In this document: piece after piece, positions 1 to 6,425 of the stretch
Layout of the letters: every line of letters begins with the position of its first letter
Numbering within the stretch: the first letter of the stretch is position 1
From: Clostridiales bacterium
Lineage (GTDB): Bacteria; Bacillota; Clostridia; Oscillospirales; CAG-382
Direction of reading: 5' to 3'
NCBI GenBank assembly: GCA_003452915.1
Contig: DMMZ01000029.1
Location: forward strand, 37,695 to 51,593
DNA: 13,899 nucleotides
Program-made: the position numbers and the translations under genes
The notes under the pieces: model-generated
Told to the model about the DNA's origin: nothing
Databases searched by the model: none
The model's input: only the letters and a program-made list of their open reading frames with translations

Positions 1-223
1 CGCTCTTTTGTTTTGCTCCGGTAAGAAGTCCCATTTTATACATTGTGTATAACAGCTTTCGGTGTGCAGGTTTAAAGCCGTCTATATCAGGTATCGCTCT
101 TGAAACTATACAACTCATCGCATATGGCATATAGTTTGTTTCAAGCACCTGTGTTATGTTTACATCCAGAACCTCTGCTGTAGTCTCGGGTTCAATATTT
201 ATGTTAGTTTTCTTCTTCGCCAC
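1..223 (-). CDS. parC: DNA topoisomerase IV (or gyrase-like) subunit A, N-terminal part; runs off the left edge
   Basis: This is the breakage-reunion subunit of a type IIA topoisomerase, which cuts and passes duplex DNA together with the ATPase B subunit. Only about 74 codons are visible. After a short basic/acidic leader the protein reads NYMPYAMSCIVSRAIPDIDG followed by FKPAHRKLLYTMYKMGLL, the signature N-terminal block of GyrA/ParC (Y-A-M-S, R-A-I-P-D, DG-KP-RR/HRKLL). The catalytic tyrosine lies outside the window. The start is GTG at 221-223: an in-frame TGA lies four codons upstream and no ATG fits. A weak AAAGGA lies about 13 nt before it. Its partner parE is on the same strand but about 3.1 kb upstream, with a regulator/exporter pair between them. 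ParC rather than GyrA is inferred from the divergent ParE-like partner. Confidence 0.85.
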   Translation of the reverse strand, partial: MAKKKTNINIEPETTAEVLDVNITQVLETNYMPYAMSCIVSRAIPDIDGFKPAHRKLLYTMYKMGLLTGAKQKS

Positions 224-320
224 GCTTATAAATCATTCCTTTTATAGTTTTTCTTATTTATATATATTATCATAACAACTAAGAAAGTAAGCATCTGAGC
301 TGTAATCTGCATTTATTAAA

Positions 321-367
321 TTAAAAACTACACATAATATAAAAAATGAAGCGGTTGTAGTTTTTAA
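321..367. repeat. 12-bp perfect inverted repeat (TTAAAAACTACA / TGTAGTTTTTAA)
   Basis: Arms at 321-332 and 356-367 are perfectly complementary, with a 23-nt spacer. The right arm is part of the 17-bp sequence that recurs at 2899-2915. The hairpin lies upstream of parC on the minus strand. It lacks a GC-rich stem and a following U-tract, so it does not look like a normal terminator. It could be a protein-binding or mobile-element end sequence; the function is unknown. Confidence 0.6.
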
Positions 368-370
368 CAT
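354..370. repeat. 17-bp direct repeat, left copy
   Basis: The sequence GTTGTAGTTTTTAACAT is identical to positions 2899-2915 in the same orientation. The flanks keep partial similarity on one side (ATCGCC versus TGCCC after the repeat). The two copies bracket the MocR/LysE pair, so recombination between them would delete about 2.5 kb and bring parE closer to parC. Confidence 0.65.
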
Positions 371-510
371 ATCGCCTGTGAGTGAAAAACCCCCATTTTC
401 CGCAATAATATCCGTGTACCGTTTTGTTCGAGCGACTTGCCCAAGAACCATCACGAATATACCACCATTTTTACCTCTTTATTAAATGCCAACCTTGCTG
501 GCAATGAAAC

Positions 511-561
511 AACCCAAGCTACAATACATTGTTTATGAATGTATTGTAGCATAATTGGGTT
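511..561. repeat. Long hairpin with 13-bp perfect inner stem
   Basis: GCTACAATACATT (518-530) pairs perfectly with 538-550 across a 7-nt loop. An outer stem AACCCAA/TTGGGTT (511-517 with 555-561) extends it to 20 bp, broken only by a 4-nt bulge (551-554). A smaller hairpin TGCCA/TGGCA lies next to it at 487-503. It sits about 110 nt past the MocR stop codon on the minus strand, so it might end that transcript. Neither side has a proper U-tract, however, so it may instead be a mobile-element or replication-type palindrome. Confidence 0.55.
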
Positions 562-667
562 TAAAATTCCATAACTTTTTATAAATTTTAATCTTGTGTC
601 GCTTTTTTATTGAAATTGCTATTTTTCCTCGTAACGATGGTGTTTTCAAAAATTCAAGTACAGCATG

Positions 668-2101
668 CTATGTACAAGGCTCAAATAAGAGATATGATAA
701 TACTGAGTGTAACCGCTTTATACCTACCTCTATCGATACAAGATTTGTATTTCCATAGCCGAAAATTAGTGAATTATTATAAGTATATTTAATCCCCATA
801 TTATTTTCGTCAAAAAGATAATGTTTACTTGTGGGGATAACTTGAAGATCATGATCTTCAAGTTTCTGCATTAAACTCTTATCAAAGTGAATGTCTTTAA
901 AAGTTGCTATCAGGTGCATTCCTACCTCTGCTCCAGAGATAGTAACTGCATCTTTGAAACTCTCCTTAAGACATTTGATCAAATGATTTCTCCTCTTTAG
1001 ATAAATTTTTCTCATTTTTCTAATATGCAAATCAAAAAATCCATTTTCGATAAATTTTGCCATAGAAAGTTGTTCAAGTATGGGCGAATGCAAATCAGCA
1101 CTATACTTAGCTTCTTCCATTTGAGCACACAGGTCATCAGGTAAAACCATATACCCCATACGCAATGAGGGAATGAATGTTTTTGAAAATGTTCCTACAT
1201 AAATAACACGTGTCGGGTCAAGAGACTGCATGGACTGTATTGGATTCCCATCAAATCGAAATTCGCTGTCGTAATCATCTTCAACAATATAGGTGTTATG
1301 TTTTCTTGCATATTGAATCATTTCAATCCTACGTTTAATTGGCAGGATTGCTCCTATTGGAAACTGATGACTTGGCGTTGTAAATATTAATTGAGGTGAA
1401 ACACCCGGCAGTTCAGAAGTCATCATTCCAAATTCATCAATTGGGATTGCTTGTATTCTTACTTTATTGCTCTCTAATGTATGTAGGATACCATAGCTAA
1501 GTGGATTTTCAACCAATGCATATCCATCGCTTGATACAAGCTGGCACAATAAACTAAACGCCTGAGCGGCACCATTTGTTATAAGGATATTTTCCGGTTT
1601 AGTATTAACCCCACGCACACGACGTAAATAATTTGAAAGTTGATATCTTAGCTCATATTGTCCATTTGAGCTTTGATAATCCATATGTAGGGGTAATACC
1701 GATAAGGTTATCTCTTTGTATATTTTCCCCCACTTTTTAATAGGAATGGAAGCCAAATCCGGAATGCCCGTACGAAAACTAATAATATCTTCATTTGTCT
1801 GGCTTTTAATTGCTCTCTGTTCTTTTACGTAATGATTTACGGCTGTTCTTTCAAAACGAATCCCATCGCTTACATATGTTCCAGAACCATTCTTAGTATA
1901 CACATAACCTTCTGCAATAAGCTGTTCGTAGCTTTCAATGACACCATTTCTTGCAACATTAAGATACTTAGCCAACTCTCGTGTTGAGGGAAGCTTTTCC
2001 CCCTGTTGCAGTGTTTCGTTTAATATGCCCTCTCTTATAAAGCTATATATTTGTATTGCGATTGAAATAGGTTTGTCTCTATCCAAAGTAATATAAAACA
2101 T
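668..2101 (-). CDS. MocR-family transcriptional regulator (GntR winged helix fused to class I aminotransferase fold)
   Basis: This is a PLP-dependent DNA-binding regulator of 477 residues, the usual length for the MocR/GabR/PdxR family. Residues about 5-78 form a GntR winged helix-turn-helix (GEKLPSTRELAKYLNVAR, then the wing GYVYTKNGSGTYV). Residues about 110-470 form a fold-type I aminotransferase domain with NGAAQAF (176-182), SHQFPIG (244-250), EDDYDSEFRF (274-283) and the PLP-binding lysine K307 in GTFSK. The start ATG has AGGAGG 7 nt upstream (2109-2114). The gene is divergent from a LysE/RhtB exporter across 117 bp, so it most likely controls that exporter and itself in response to an amino acid or vitamin B6 ligand. 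The family is certain; the ligand is unknown. The pair sits between two topoisomerase genes and looks inserted. Confidence 0.93.
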   Translation of the reverse strand: MFYITLDRDKPISIAIQIYSFIREGILNETLQQGEKLPSTRELAKYLNVARNGVIESYEQLIAEGYVYTKNGSGTYVSDGIRFERTAVNHYVKEQRAIKSQTNEDIISFRTGIPDLASIPIKKWGKIYKEITLSVLPLHMDYQSSNGQYELRYQLSNYLRRVRGVNTKPENILITNGAAQAFSLLCQLVSSDGYALVENPLSYGILHTLESNKVRIQAIPIDEFGMMTSELPGVSPQLIFTTPSHQFPIGAILPIKRRIEMIQYARKHNTYIVEDDYDSEFRFDGNPIQSMQSLDPTRVIYVGTFSKTFIPSLRMGYMVLPDDLCAQMEEAKYSADLHSPILEQLSMAKFIENGFFDLHIRKMRKIYLKRRNHLIKCLKESFKDAVTISGAEVGMHLIATFKDIHFDKSLMQKLEDHDLQVIPTSKHYLFDENNMGIKYTYNNSLIFGYGNTNLVSIEVGIKRLHSVLSYLLFEPCT

Positions 2102-2218
2102 ATGTTTCCCTCCTAAGTGGTTCTAAAATAATTGCAGTGAAGCGGTACTTTTAAGAACTACTTTTATATGTTAAAGTATAACATATATATAGAAAGTAGT
2201 AAATAGAGGAGGAAACAA
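2102..2218. promoter_or_regulatory. Divergent regulator/exporter control region with repeated AAGYRGTWCT-like boxes
   Basis: Four related boxes occur: AAGTGGTTCT (2115-2124), AAGCGGTACT (2140-2149), AGAACTACTT (2154-2163, the same box inverted) and a weaker AAGTAGT (2194-2200). Separately, TATATGTTA (2165-2173) and TAACATATA (2179-2187) form a perfect 9-bp inverted repeat with a 5-nt centre that overlaps the regulator's putative -10. MocR regulators are known to bind repeated boxes between themselves and a divergent target. These boxes are my candidate operators; the assignment is inferred. Confidence 0.5.
2175..2203 (-). promoter_or_regulatory. Putative sigma-A promoter of the MocR gene
   Basis: On the minus strand TTTACT (2198-2203) and TATACT (2175-2180) are 17 bp apart. 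The -10 lies inside the 9-bp inverted repeat 2165-2187, which would fit autoregulation. A clear matching -35/-10 pair for the divergent exporter gene was not found. Confidence 0.45.
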
Positions 2219-2833
2219 ATGAATAGTTACACTTTCATTATAACTTCATTAATCATAATTCTAATCCCAGGAACCGGAGTCATATACACAATCTCAACAG
2301 GTATAACAAAAGGGAAAAAAGCAAGCGTTATTGCTACGCTTGGCTGCACTGCAGGTATTATACCGCACTTGATTTTAAGTATATGGCTTTCATCACTATT
2401 GTTAAAAATGAATGAGCATGTATTTTTTGTATTAAAATTGATGGGTACTATGTATTTATCCTATCTTGGAATTAGAATGCTTCTTTCAAAAGCAAAATTA
2501 GATTTTAGCGAAACAATTAATGAATTTAAAACAGCTACCATTATACGTACTGGAGTTTTAATCAACCTTTTAAATCCAAAACTTACGTTATTCTTTTTTT
2601 CATTTTTACCACAATATATCAACAGCAATAGTAAAAGATATATAAAAGAATTTTTCCTGCTTGGCATAGCATTTATGATGCTGTCCTTTCTCGTTTTCGT
2701 CCTTTACGGAGTACTGGCTGGTTCAATGAAAAGGCTGGTTACTAAGTCGCCTAAAAGACTACAACGTTTTCAACAGCTACTTGGTATCATATTCATCGCT
2801 TTTGCAATTAATCTTATGTTGAGTTCTTTATAG
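2219..2833 (+). CDS. LysE/RhtB-family amino acid exporter
   Basis: This is an inner-membrane translocator of 204 residues, the normal length for the LysE/RhtB superfamily. These proteins export amino acids or related small molecules using the proton gradient. The N-terminal block contains the family signature around residues 17-47: PGTGVIYTISTG, then glycines spaced through GKKASVIATLGCTAG. Hydrophobic segments lie at about 5-25, 38-62, 70-90, 112-132, 145-168 and 183-203. A near-perfect AGGAGG (2207-2212) sits 6 nt before the ATG. It is divergent from, and probably controlled by, the MocR regulator. The substrate cannot be told from sequence. Base composition is more AT-rich than the neighbouring topoisomerase genes, which is consistent with transfer. 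Confidence 0.92.
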   Translation: MNSYTFIITSLIIILIPGTGVIYTISTGITKGKKASVIATLGCTAGIIPHLILSIWLSSLLLKMNEHVFFVLKLMGTMYLSYLGIRMLLSKAKLDFSETINEFKTATIIRTGVLINLLNPKLTLFFFSFLPQYINSNSKRYIKEFFLLGIAFMMLSFLVFVLYGVLAGSMKRLVTKSPKRLQRFQQLLGIIFIAFAINLMLSSL

Positions 2834-2898
2834 ACTTTTAAATAATCAGAACCAATCTCTTTACTTAACCATATTATAAACACCAATATTAATTATTG

Positions 2899-2915
2899 TT
2901 GTAGTTTTTAACATT
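2899..2915. repeat. 17-bp direct repeat, right copy
   Basis: Identical to 354-370 in the same orientation. Unlike the left copy it has no inverted partner within 50 bp. It lies 66 bp after the lysE stop codon. Confidence 0.65.
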
Positions 2916-3020
2916 GCCCTTTTTAATTGCATGACGATTGTTTTATATCCGAACTACGTAATTTTTCGTTATTTCGTTATATGAAATTATCCACTCTCAA
3001 ACAGAGAACAACATATAAAA

Positions 3021-3052
3021 TGAGCCGTTTGTTCTTGATAAAACATACGGCT
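3021..3052 (-). terminator. Hairpin that may terminate the trpS-parE transcript
   Basis: GAGCCGTTTGTT (3021-3032) pairs with the region ending ACGGCTC (3046-3052), giving a stem of up to 12 bp with one mismatch. Read on the minus strand the hairpin is followed by ATTTTATAT, a modest U-tract. It lies about 260 nt past the parE stop codon, so it could be the operon terminator. The loop is short and U-richness is weak, so confidence is limited. Confidence 0.35.
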
Positions 3053-3106
3053 CTTATTACCCAACAGAAAATAATATTTTCAAATTCCGAACATGAAATA
3101 AAACTA

Positions 3107-3271
3107 TTAAGAAAGTAAATATGATATGTTCAACAGAACTATATTTTTAGTTTCTTCTGTTATTGTAAATGGTGACATATCCCAACACCAACCACCATCC
3201 AAGAAAACACTTTTGGGTAAAATTTTATGAAGTTCATTGCTTTGCTGTTTTTCCAACACTGTTTGTTCCAT
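3107..3271 (-). pseudogene. Small ORF or gene remnant (54 codons), unrecognised
   Basis: The minus-strand frame reads in part FLDGGWCWDMSPFTIT, which looks more protein-like than the flanking AT-rich DNA. There is no Shine-Dalgarno sequence before the ATG at 3269-3271. The reading stops inside the TAAGAAAGTAA motif that recurs near parC. I do not recognise the sequence. It may be a decayed or truncated gene left at an insertion junction, or chance. Confidence 0.2.
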
Positions 3272-3313
3272 TTATAAAGATGAAATTTTTCGTAATATCA
3301 CAACATTAAAAGA

Positions 3314-5296
3314 TTATATATCCGCCAGCTCCAGATACCTTGCTCCGTTGTCTGATATAAACTGCTTTCTGCCGTTCAGATTGTCACCGAGAAGAATATC
3401 GAACATCTCGTAGGTTTTCTGCTCATCCTCAGGAGTAATACGAATAAGCTTTCTCGTAGCAGGGTGCATGGTGGTGCGTGACATCATCTCCGGGTCATTC
3501 TCACCCAAACCCTTTGAACGTTGAATAGTATATTTTTTTTCGCCAAGCTTTGCAAGAATCTGTGCCTTTTCCCTATCATCATAAGCAAAATAAGTATCGT
3601 CTTTTAAGGTAATTTCATATAGAGGAGTTTCGGCAATGAATACACAACCTGCTCTTATCAATGACGGAAGCAGACGGTATAACATCGTTAGAATAAGAGT
3701 ACGTATCTGATAACCGTCCTCGTCGGCATCGGTACAGATAATTACCTTCTCCCAGCGTAAAGCCTGCATATTGAATTCGGGTATCTTCTTTGCTTTGCCG
3801 CCTTTTATTTCGATTCCGCAGCCGAGAACCTTTATTAGGTCAAGAATAATATCGTTAGCTAATATTTTATCATAAGAGGATTTCAAGCAGTTGATCGTTT
3901 TACCTCTGACGGGGATTATTGCTTGAAATTCTGCGTTTCTTGCCAATTTACAGCTTGTAAGAGCGGAGTCCCCCTCAACAATATAAAGCTCACATCTGTT
4001 TGGGTCTTTGCTTCGACAGTTGACAAACTTCTCAACAGAGTTACTGATATCAAGCGGTGCGGAGAGCTTAATTTTCGTGGTAGCCTTCATATTTTCCGAG
4101 GATTCTCTTGCACGCTTGTTTATAAGCACCTGAGCGCAAATTTTGTCTGCAAACTGCGGATTCTCAGCAAAATAAACCTCAAGCGAGTGCTTGAAGAATT
4201 CGGTCATCGCTTCTGTAATAAAGGTATTTGTAATTGCCTTTTTGGTTTGGTTTTCATAAGAAGTCTGAGTTGAAAAAGAGTTGACAATAAAAATAAGCAC
4301 CTCTTCAACATCGGAATAGGTAATCTTACTTTCGCTTTTGGTATATTTATTGTTCGCCTTCAAGTATTTGTCGATTGCCCAGACAAATGAACTTCTTGTT
4401 GCCTTATCGGGCGAACCGCCATGCTCAAGCCAGGAGGAGTTGTGATAAAATTCTATACGGTTTACCTTGTTCGTAAAACAGAAAGCAATCTGCATTTTTA
4501 ATTTATAAAAATCCTTGTCATCTCTGTCACGCCCTGAACGTTCAGTCGAAAAGTCGACAGGCGGTGTAATATATTCCTCTCCGACAAGCTCGTTAATATA
4601 ATCAACTATTCCGTTTTCATACAGGAATTCGCTCTTTTCGAAGCTGCCATCAGTATTCTGCCATTTGAGCGTAAGTGTAAGACCGCTGTTTACTACCGCT
4701 TGTTTTTTAAGTATTTCCAGGAAATATTCTTTTTCAATATTGATATCGGTGAAAACATCAAGGTCGCTCCTCCATCTGACGACAGTACCATTTTTGTTTT
4801 TTGGACCGTCTTCCTTTACGAGTTGTCCGCAAACCTCACCTTTTTTAAAGTTAATTGAGTATTTGACTCCCTTTTGATAGGAAATAACATTCATGTACTC
4901 AGAGGCATATTGTGTTGCACACGCACCCAGACCGTTAAGTCCAAGCGAATATTCGTATGCACCGCCCTCGGTATTATTATACTTTCCCCCTGCATAAAGC
5001 TCGCAGTAGACAAGCTCCCAGTTATATTTACCTTCTTTTTCGTTCCAGTCAAGCGGTACGCCACGACCGAAGTCTTCTACTTCCATTGAACGATCATTAT
5101 AAACAGTAACGTTTATTACCTTACCGTAACCCTCTCTCGCTTCATCTATAGAGTTCGAGAGTATCTCAAAAAAGGAGTGCTTGCAGCCATCGATTCCATC
5201 AGAACCGAAAATAACCGCAGGGCGTTTTCGCACCCTTTCCGCACCTTTTAATGAAGAAATACTTCGACTGTCATACTCGTTTTTATTTTTAGACAT
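3314..5296 (-). CDS. parE: DNA topoisomerase IV subunit B-like ATPase (divergent GyrB/ParE)
   Basis: This is the ATP-hydrolysing subunit of a type IIA topoisomerase, 660 residues, the usual ParE/GyrB length. The GHKL ATPase domain shows FFEILSNSIDEA with catalytic E44 and N48, DFGRGVP (75-81), GGKY (103-106), a glycine-rich lid GLNGLGA (119-125) and the transducer QTK loop (350-352). The TOPRIM domain shows YIVEGDSA (E441), PVRGK (462-466), TDADEDG (D523, D525, D527) and QRSKGLGE (592-599). The lid (GLNGLGACATQYASE instead of the usual GLHGVGxSVVNALS) and TDADEDG (instead of TDADVDG) mark a divergent clade. GGAG precedes the ATG, and the gene follows trpS by 24 nt, so they are probably co-transcribed. 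The matching A subunit is the partial gene at the left edge. ParE versus GyrB cannot be fully settled from one window. Confidence 0.92.
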   Translation of the reverse strand: MSKNKNEYDSRSISSLKGAERVRKRPAVIFGSDGIDGCKHSFFEILSNSIDEAREGYGKVINVTVYNDRSMEVEDFGRGVPLDWNEKEGKYNWELVYCELYAGGKYNNTEGGAYEYSLGLNGLGACATQYASEYMNVISYQKGVKYSINFKKGEVCGQLVKEDGPKNKNGTVVRWRSDLDVFTDINIEKEYFLEILKKQAVVNSGLTLTLKWQNTDGSFEKSEFLYENGIVDYINELVGEEYITPPVDFSTERSGRDRDDKDFYKLKMQIAFCFTNKVNRIEFYHNSSWLEHGGSPDKATRSSFVWAIDKYLKANNKYTKSESKITYSDVEEVLIFIVNSFSTQTSYENQTKKAITNTFITEAMTEFFKHSLEVYFAENPQFADKICAQVLINKRARESSENMKATTKIKLSAPLDISNSVEKFVNCRSKDPNRCELYIVEGDSALTSCKLARNAEFQAIIPVRGKTINCLKSSYDKILANDIILDLIKVLGCGIEIKGGKAKKIPEFNMQALRWEKVIICTDADEDGYQIRTLILTMLYRLLPSLIRAGCVFIAETPLYEITLKDDTYFAYDDREKAQILAKLGEKKYTIQRSKGLGENDPEMMSRTTMHPATRKLIRITPEDEQKTYEMFDILLGDNLNGRKQFISDNGARYLELADI

Positions 5297-5320
5297 CTGA
5301 TTTTTCTCCTGCCTTATGTC

Positions 5321-6322
5321 TTAAATACTGTAAAATCCTACTTTTTTGTATACTTTGGATAATGTTTTTCTTGCCATATATGCAGCACGCTCGCTGCCGT
5401 CTTTTAATATTTTATTTAGATTGTCTTTGTCGGAAAGATAACGTTTAAATTCTTCTTGTATTTTACCCAGAGCATCTGCTGTAACTTCACCAACAGCAAG
5501 TTTGAAGTCACCATAACCCTTACCTTCAAATTCTTTTTCAGCTTCATGAATACTCTTGTTTGTAAAACAGCTGTATATGGTAAGAAGATTATTTATTCCA
5601 TCTTTTCCGTCAGCGAACTTAATCTCGCTGCCTGAATCGGTAACGGCACGTTTTATCTTCTTTATAATTGTATTTCTGTCATCCAGAAGAAAAACACTTC
5701 CACCGCTTAAATCAGATTTACTCATCTTTTTTGTCGGCTCATTGAGCGATAAAATCTTTGTTCCCTCTTTGGGAATATACGGGTCGGGTATTTTAAACGT
5801 CTCGCTGTAAACGCCGTTGAAGCGTTCCGCAATATCTCTTGACAGCTCCAAATGCTGCTTCTGATCCTGACCGACAGGTACAAGGTCGGTCTGATAAAGC
5901 AAAATATCCGCAGCCATTAGAACAGGATAGGTGAAAAGACCTGCATTCACGTTATCAGCGTGTGTTGCCGACTTATCCTTGAACTGTGTCATTCTGGAAA
6001 GCTCACCGAACATGGCATAACAATTCAAAACCCATGCCAGCTCCGCATGAGCAGGAACATGGCTTTGAATAAACATTATATTCTTAGTAGGATCAAGCCC
6101 TACCGCAAGATATAAGGCAAGTGTTTCCAGGCTTCTGCGTCTTAACTCGGCAGGGTTTTGCCTTACTGTAATTGCGTGCATATCTACTATGCAATATAAG
6201 CAATTATAATCGTCCTGTAGCTTAACCCAGTTTTGCATTGCTCCGAGATAGTTGCCAATACAAAGTTGTCCCGAGGGCTGTATTCCTGAGAATATTGTCT
6301 TTTTTGTTTGTGTATTTTCCAT
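5321..6322 (-). CDS. trpS: Tryptophanyl-tRNA synthetase
   Basis: This class Ic aminoacyl-tRNA synthetase charges tRNA-Trp with tryptophan in the cytoplasm. It has 333 residues, typical for bacterial TrpS. The HIGH-equivalent signature is in GIQPSGQLCIGNYLGA (13-28), the tryptophan-pocket and dimer region is AADILLYQTDLVPVGQDQ (136-153), and the KMSKS loop is KKMSKS (197-202). No anticodon-binding deviation is evident. It lies 24 nt upstream of parE on the minus strand, and 93 nt after the aminotransferase gene. The leader has no T-box sequence; instead a short hairpin overlaps the likely ribosome-binding site (see 6338-6376). The start ATG is the only one that fits this frame. Confidence 0.97.
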   Translation of the reverse strand: MENTQTKKTIFSGIQPSGQLCIGNYLGAMQNWVKLQDDYNCLYCIVDMHAITVRQNPAELRRRSLETLALYLAVGLDPTKNIMFIQSHVPAHAELAWVLNCYAMFGELSRMTQFKDKSATHADNVNAGLFTYPVLMAADILLYQTDLVPVGQDQKQHLELSRDIAERFNGVYSETFKIPDPYIPKEGTKILSLNEPTKKMSKSDLSGGSVFLLDDRNTIIKKIKRAVTDSGSEIKFADGKDGINNLLTIYSCFTNKSIHEAEKEFEGKGYGDFKLAVGEVTADALGKIQEEFKRYLSDKDNLNKILKDGSERAAYMARKTLSKVYKKVGFYSI

Positions 6323-6337
6323 AATACATCCGTATCT

Positions 6338-6376
6338 CCAACGATTATAAAATTACCTATCACCACTCATCGTTGG
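6338..6376 (-). promoter_or_regulatory. Hairpin in the trpS leader overlapping the ribosome-binding site
   Basis: CCAACGAT (minus-strand 5' arm, complement of 6369-6376) pairs perfectly with ATCGTTGG (complement of 6338-6345) over 8 bp. The 3' arm runs straight into TTGGAG, the best Shine-Dalgarno candidate of trpS. An alternative 5-bp stem, CCACT/AGTGG (6363-6367 with 6389-6393), uses overlapping bases, so the two folds compete. This could be a small translational switch, but the whole leader is under 95 nt and the pairing could be chance. Confidence 0.3.
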
Positions 6377-6407
6377 GATCATGGCTATAGTGGAGAATTC
6401 TCTGTAA

Positions 6408-6425
6408 GGTTGAATTTATTCAACC
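6408..6425. repeat. Short palindrome over the aminotransferase stop codon
   Basis: GGTTGAAT (6408-6415) and ATTCAACC (6418-6425) are perfectly complementary around a 2-nt centre, and the stop codon of the aminotransferase lies inside. There is no U-tract, so a terminator role is doubtful; the next gene, trpS, may be read through. Confidence 0.35.

Larger units (their letters stand above)
224..667. other. Gene-poor, hairpin-rich spacer between parC and the MocR gene
   Basis: I recognise no intact gene here. The stretch contains a 12-bp inverted repeat (321-367), a 17-bp sequence repeated at 2899-2915, a block of distinctly higher GC (about 378-470), and a long hairpin at 511-561. It also contains the parC promoter region, where I cannot choose a -35/-10 pair with confidence because of the TA-rich tract at 255-275. 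The minus strand has a 66-codon open frame (254-454) with no recognisable domain. A second frame across the GC-richer block is also open, so neither is convincing. The mixture looks like the edge of inserted or decayed mobile DNA (inference). Confidence 0.5.
2834..3313. other. 480-bp AT-rich spacer after lysE: repeat copy, hairpin and a small ORF remnant, no intact gene
   Basis: No recognisable gene. The stretch holds the right copy of the 17-bp repeat (2899-2915), a hairpin at 3021-3052 and a 54-codon minus-strand frame at 3107-3271. The 11-mer TAAGAAAGTAA at 3108-3118 also occurs at about 280-290 near parC, which may mark an old junction. I see no terminator directly behind lysE or parE. 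The plus-strand open frame 2927-3118 has no ribosome-binding site and a random-looking composition. Confidence 0.5.

Noticed and set aside
254..454. 66-codon minus-strand ORF as a real gene upstream of parC
   Set aside because: No ribosome-binding site, no recognisable domain, an equally open frame overlaps it, and the last third is AT-rich low-information sequence over the parC promoter region.
354..2915. CRISPR-like or transposon with classical terminal inverted repeats
   Set aside because: Only two direct copies of the 17-mer exist 2.5 kb apart, with no spacer periodicity, no transposase or recombinase gene and no inverted terminal repeats at the ends.
2927..3118. 63-codon plus-strand ORF after lysE
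   Set aside because: No ribosome-binding site, it spans the 3021-3052 hairpin, and the composition looks random.
6323..6415. T-box leader upstream of trpS
   Set aside because: The gap to the upstream gene is only 93 nt and there is no AGGGTGGNACCGCG-like core or following terminator.
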